A DNA stretch of 6,547 nt from Treponema sp. (lineage in GTDB: Bacteria; Spirochaetota; Spirochaetia; Treponematales; Breznakiellaceae), in the NCBI GenBank assembly GCA_031283505.1, contig JAITBO010000218.1, forward strand, positions 1 to 6,547. Direction: 5' to 3'. Below, piece by piece: positions 6,501 to 6,547 of the stretch. The number at the start of each line of letters is the position of its first letter. Within the stretch, counting starts at the first letter, position 1. Both the position numbers and the translations under genes were made by a program. Under the pieces are notes generated by a model, which was not told the DNA's origin, did no database searches, and was given only the letters and a program-made list of their open reading frames with translations.

Positions 6501-6547
6501 CAAGAACCCGCTCACCGGTTCGCGGGGGAGGGTATAATCGGACCGAA
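6501..6547. other. Right edge with hairpin and isolated TATAAT
   Basis: CCCGC (6507-6511) and GCGGG (6522-6526) can form a short stem; GAACC (6505-6509) and GGTTC (6517-6521) offer an alternative. A perfect TATAAT lies at 6533-6538, but no -35 box is found at 16-18 bp upstream, so I do not call a promoter. The gene it might serve would be outside the window. Confidence 0.3.

Noticed and set aside
6533..6538. Perfect TATAAT as a promoter at the right edge
   Set aside because: No -35 hexamer at suitable spacing, no TG extension, and no gene visible downstream.

Overview
The window most likely comes from a spirochaete of the genus Treponema, probably the termite-gut clade. This is inference. 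It rests on the character of the GroEL (547 residues, treponeme-like, with no groES beside it), on a hypothetical-protein family at the right end that I associate with those genomes, and on the many small hairpin-forming intergenic repeats. Base composition is mixed, with GC-rich genes and AT-rich intergenic DNA. No rRNA, tRNA, CRISPR array or intact transposase was found.

Layout. 1-695 carries no convincing gene. It holds three NrdR-box-like palindromes (245-333), a perfect terminator-like palindrome, further hairpins and a 19-bp direct repeat, then a promoter. 696-917 (+) is a small PC4/YdbC-type nucleic-acid-binding protein. It converges on, and overlaps by 8 bp, a minus-strand pair: a Gfo/Idh/MocA oxidoreductase (2430 to 1432) followed 24 bp later by RNase HI, rnhA (1407 to 910). 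2431-2900 is a divergent intergenic region with a terminator-like hairpin, a dispersed repeat and the groEL promoter. groEL runs 2901-4544 (+) and is followed by an AT-rich hairpin and a strong terminator with a GNRA loop.

4663-5183 has no gene but holds a cluster of small-loop GC-rich hairpins, two of them near-identical copies about 290 bp apart, and an intrinsic terminator. This is either remnants of a small mobile element or an unannotated structured RNA. 5184-6436 (-) is a decayed accessory cassette: a hypothetical protein gene with a frameshift and no start codon, then a BrnT/RelE-like toxin gene with a one-base frameshift, then an intact small antitoxin-like gene. A 67-bp element with perfect 11-bp terminal inverted repeats (6434-6500) sits exactly at the damaged start of the hypothetical gene.

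The chromosomal part (PC4-like protein, RNase HI, GroEL) is housekeeping and intact. The damage is confined to the right-hand accessory cassette. The most interesting observations are the NrdR-box-like array that controls no visible gene, the paired one-base disruptions in the toxin-antitoxin cassette, the hairpin cluster at 4767-5124, and a glutamate in place of a signature glycine next to the GroEL nucleotide site.
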